64,000 bases of DNA from assembly GCA_013396655.1 (NCBI GenBank), contig WBMV01006288.1:948490-1012489 (forward strand), written 5' to 3'. Positions 60,611 to 64,000 of the stretch are shown here, one piece after another (within the stretch, counting starts at the first letter, position 1; every line of letters begins with the position of its first letter). The position numbers and the translations under genes are program-made. This DNA is from Campylorhamphus procurvoides (taxonomy: Eukaryota; Chordata; Aves; Passeriformes; Dendrocolaptidae). Under the pieces are notes generated by a model. It was not told the DNA's origin. It saw only the letters and a program-made list of their open reading frames with translations, and searched no databases.

Positions 60611-63600
60611 AACTCCATGATAATGACAATGATCTTGATTTCTGTCAAAAAATTTAGTCATAAATATAAGTAGAGATAAACAGATTATGAAAAATAATCC
60701 AACATTTCCTGCCTTCCTTTCTGCCCAAGAAGAGTACAAGAAAACAAACATGTGACAGCTGTGGAAATGCACAGAACAAGACATGCAGCAAGTGTGGTGA
60801 TGAACAAGGTGTAGTAACCAGAAAGAAAAGAACAGAATGCAAGTGAAAAGTATTAATTATTGATAAGATAAGGGACAGGTAATTACCACACTTCAAATCT
60901 GCCTACCTGCTATAAGGACAGAGAAGAGATTTCCTAACTATCTAATAAGTAGTATGGTGGGTTGCAGTTTGCTCTTTTGGCTCTGTAGGCAGGTTCTCTT
61001 CTTTGCTGGCTGGCATTGTCATACACAGGCTGTATTATTCCAGGTAATTGTTAGTAGTCTATTGAAATAATTTAAATAACAATAATAATAAGACAATTAT
61101 TACAGTCAGATCTGATCAGAGCACATGTTAAAACAAATGTCCAGGATTAAAATAAATCCCTCAACTCAGACATTTACCAGAAGGAGGATGGATAACCACA
61201 TGAAGAGTCCATTATTTTACTCCAGATAACAGATACAGTGAGAGATTTATAGCCAGCAGCAAACTTTCAAACAATTGGAACCAATGAGAGGTAAATACAG
61301 AACATGTCTGAATATTTGCATGCAGAACATAGGATATATTTTATGTGTACCAGGCAGAATGGGTGAAAAGACTTAAGTAAATTATCAACATTTACCTGCT
61401 AAACAGAAAGCTGAAGCATGTTTCAGTGTTGCTTTTGCACTTTTCCAGCTTTATTCCATTACTTTGCTGTACTGCATGTGTCCACTCTTATGCAATAATT
61501 TCGTATTTAAGAGGCTGATTTTTCTCACAATTTTATTTCAATCACCATCTCTTAATGACTAGTTCTTTGTTAATTTAGTAAAGTCTTCTATATTTACCAT
61601 TTAATCTAAAAGATTAGCATAAAAACATGTGACAACAATACTACAAGAGCAAACTGAACCTCAAGGCACAAACTGAATGCTTGTTAGTTATCCACGACAC
61701 ACTGTAATGAGAACATTCATAACAAAGTTCTTAGTGGCAATGCACCTGTCTTCAGGCTTGCAACATATTTGTTGTCTCAGAACAATCTTGATAAATGTCG
61801 AGCTGGTTTGCATTCCTCTTTGTTTAAAAGTGGTATTAATAGGTTGATGGAGAAGGCATCAAGATAGGTTTCTGCACTCTTTTTTTTTCTCATAAGGTTG
61901 GAGATGAGCTGTCAGTTGGCAGTAGCCAAGAGATTCCAGACTTCTGATTACAGTCCTTCAGCTTATCCCAGCCTCTAGTCAGATATGAGTCTGATGATGT
62001 TCACACTCCTGAGAAGTGCCACATTCAAGCCCAAGAAGCCAATGAGCTACCCTGCTACGTAACAAGAAGCCAACTGCCAGAGCAGTTCAGTGATGTCAAA
62101 GCTCTTTCTGACACTGGGAATTCAGATAACATAGCAGGGTTCCTACCAGTTGCCTGAGAAGACTCTGTCACTGGGTCCATGTCATCACTTACAGAGACTC
62201 CTCTCAAGAGTCACAGCTCGGCTACACTCAGCTCTTTCAAACAGCTGAGGAATTCCAAGCCTGTGTTTGGACTGAAGGACAAACCAGATCATCTTTATGT
62301 ATCCATGTTTATTTGCTTCAGAAAGTCCCGCTCTCTTTTTAGTATGTTTGTGTTGCCCTTGCACTGAGTGGAGGCACTGGTTAGCAGTGCAAGACAATCT
62401 TGAACTTCACAGTTTGTAAAAGATGCCAGTTCTCTAATATTGCTTGCTCCTGTTAGTTCACAAAGTAGAAGACTTAAAGGACTTTACTCCATGAGGCACC
62501 ATGGATATTCACAAGTGCAGTAATTCCCAGACAAGGGATTGTGACCTCTGCTAACACAAAAGAGACTCAAAAATGCACAATGCGGCAGCTTTCAGCTGAC
62601 AGACTGCAGCTGAACAGGGAAGTAGACTATAATTTTTGCCGGCTTTCAGGTGCCAGAAAATGGGTGCTAGCAGTTAAAACACCTGCCTACCTGCAACAAA
62701 TTTGTTTTCCCTGAAGCACCTTCTGTGAATGTAACTGTCTAAAGATACACACTACAGGCTGGAGGCCTGACTTTTATTCACCTGTTGAAATCTGAAATTG
62801 GAGGAAAAGCAAACAACCTCAAAAATAGCCACAACATGGGGACAATGAAGACAGAGAGCACATTGAGAAACAATAACCAAATGGAGGCACCACTGTGAGA
62901 ATCCAAACCTGTTCCCTTGGCTAGGGTTAGATTACAGCATCTCTGCTCTGTTAACAAAATTCTTTTTCAATGGATCACCACCCTTCAGCTTGGTTGGCCA
63001 AGATGGTCCACAGGAAGTCTCATTTTGGTACACAGCAGGGCTCACTCAGGCTCATGAGCTGGGAGATAAAGCATACCTTTAGAAGGGCACCTGTGAAAGG
63101 CAGAGGCTCCCCCACCTTCCACAGTCAACAGGGGCTGAGAAACTATGGTTTTGTGCACAGAAATGATACCTCCAGTAAGGTGATTGGCAGCATCTTGCTT
63201 CTGTGAAAGGCAGTATCTCCATGCTCTTTCTGAGTTTCAAACAGCACGCTTAACTTCTAATTTGGGAAAGAAAAATGCCATCTGGCACCTTAACTTTGAA
63301 AAGTTGCCAAACCTTGACTTACTCTCTGAATCTTCCCCAGGAAATCATGGGAACTACCTACGAAGAAAATCATTACAAAGTGTGAACAAGGCTCACGTGA
63401 GTTAGCTGCATGTAATCTATCACAACATGTCTTCAAACAGAAAAATAACTGATTTGGGAAAGTTTAGTCATACAGTCACCTAAAGAACTTGATTGAGTCT
63501 CCAGTTCTGTCTCCAGTTGGGAGACAATGAATCACTAGTCCAAATTCTTGGTGGATTTTTGAATAAGGAAATAAATCATCTTTTCTAAATTAAGAAATTG

Positions 63601-64000
63601 AAGCTGACAATTTTAGAAGAAAGGCTAAAAATAATCACTGCAGTATCACACTGGGCAGCACTGGACAACACAATCATTTAATTCATGTTTGTGCTCATTT
63701 TTGTCATATTTGTGTATTTTTAAGAATAATTTTTAATATGAAATTATTCTAAAATTTAAAGTGTCAGAACAGTCATTTTATCAAAAGAAAATGCACTTAT
63801 GTCAGGGAAAAGATTTTTAAATTACAGCCAGTGAAGAATGAAGAAAAGAAATTTAAGAAAAGGGAAAATCTGGGAGGAGAAATACAATTGTTGTTCTTCA
63901 CCACCTCATTATTTGTAACCAGTGGTATGTAAACTCCGTATTATAATACAGGATCAATTCAGATGCAAATATCTGAGCCTTAATTGTATACATGGAAGAA
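60611..64000. other. Unassigned AT-rich sequence to the window end
   Basis: No gene recognised. AAT-type simple sequence at about 61076-61091. Open frames are 80 codons or shorter. A small tandem copy with a hairpin is at 63497-63525. Confidence 0.5.
63497..63525 (+). repeat. Tandem 12-bp copy with hairpin
   Basis: GTCTCCAGTT occurs at 63497-63506 and again at 63509-63518, and the second copy's GTCTCC can pair with GGAGAC at 63520-63525. It is small and may be chance. Confidence 0.6.

Noticed and set aside
1..64000. Endogenous retrovirus, CRISPR array, tRNA or rRNA genes
   Set aside because: No LTR pair, polymerase motif, direct-repeat array, tRNA B-box with cloverleaf, or rRNA-like block was seen by eye. 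A computed scan (RepeatMasker, tRNAscan, Infernal) would be needed to exclude small or decayed copies.

Overview
This window looks like bird (avian) nuclear DNA from a gene-poor, AT-rich stretch of a chromosome. The organism call rests on two CR1 LINE fragments in the minus orientation (about 3931-4349 and 6918-7130). One of them still carries the readable C-terminal end of a CR1 ORF2 protein. Low interspersed-repeat density, short microsatellites and recurrent A/C-rich simple sequence fit a bird genome. CR1 also occurs in crocodilians and turtles, so 'sauropsid, probably bird' is the safe statement. The window has two ambiguous bases (15487 and 41110).

I found no protein-coding gene, rRNA, tRNA or CRISPR array. 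Every open frame is short (147 codons or fewer), overlaps others in other frames, and lacks a recognisable domain; the only exception is the CR1 remnant. A spliced gene with short exons, or a long intron of one, cannot be excluded by eye. I therefore annotate repeats, structured DNA and candidate regulatory segments, and describe the remaining stretches as unassigned.

Layout. 1-11 kb: unique AT-rich sequence, a possible hAT-like short element (2928-3081) and the two CR1 fragments. 11.3-11.7 kb: a CpG-enriched island-like segment with a CTCF-like match, followed by a GGAT microsatellite. 13.6-14.0 kb: a strongly pyrimidine-rich strand. 15.4 kb: a TA microsatellite holding an assembly ambiguity. 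18.7-19.6 kb: a homeodomain-site-rich segment, then a second CpG-enriched segment with a good splice-donor-like site. 24.4-25.5 kb: a large imperfect inverted repeat, with arms of about 205-210 bp either side of about 680 bp. 42.2-43.4 kb: a cluster of perfect short palindromes and hairpins. 54.1-57.2 kb: the most regulatory-looking part, with a candidate conserved non-coding block (about 54190-54800) holding two perfect POU octamers, SOX-like sites and tight CpG clusters in AT-rich surroundings, and a second candidate block at about 57040-57230. 60.6 kb: a canonical short-loop G-quadruplex motif on the minus strand.

The simplest overall reading is a gene desert or very large intron carrying long-range regulatory elements, possibly of a developmental gene. 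That is inference from base composition and motif content. It needs genome alignment (conservation) and chromatin data to confirm.
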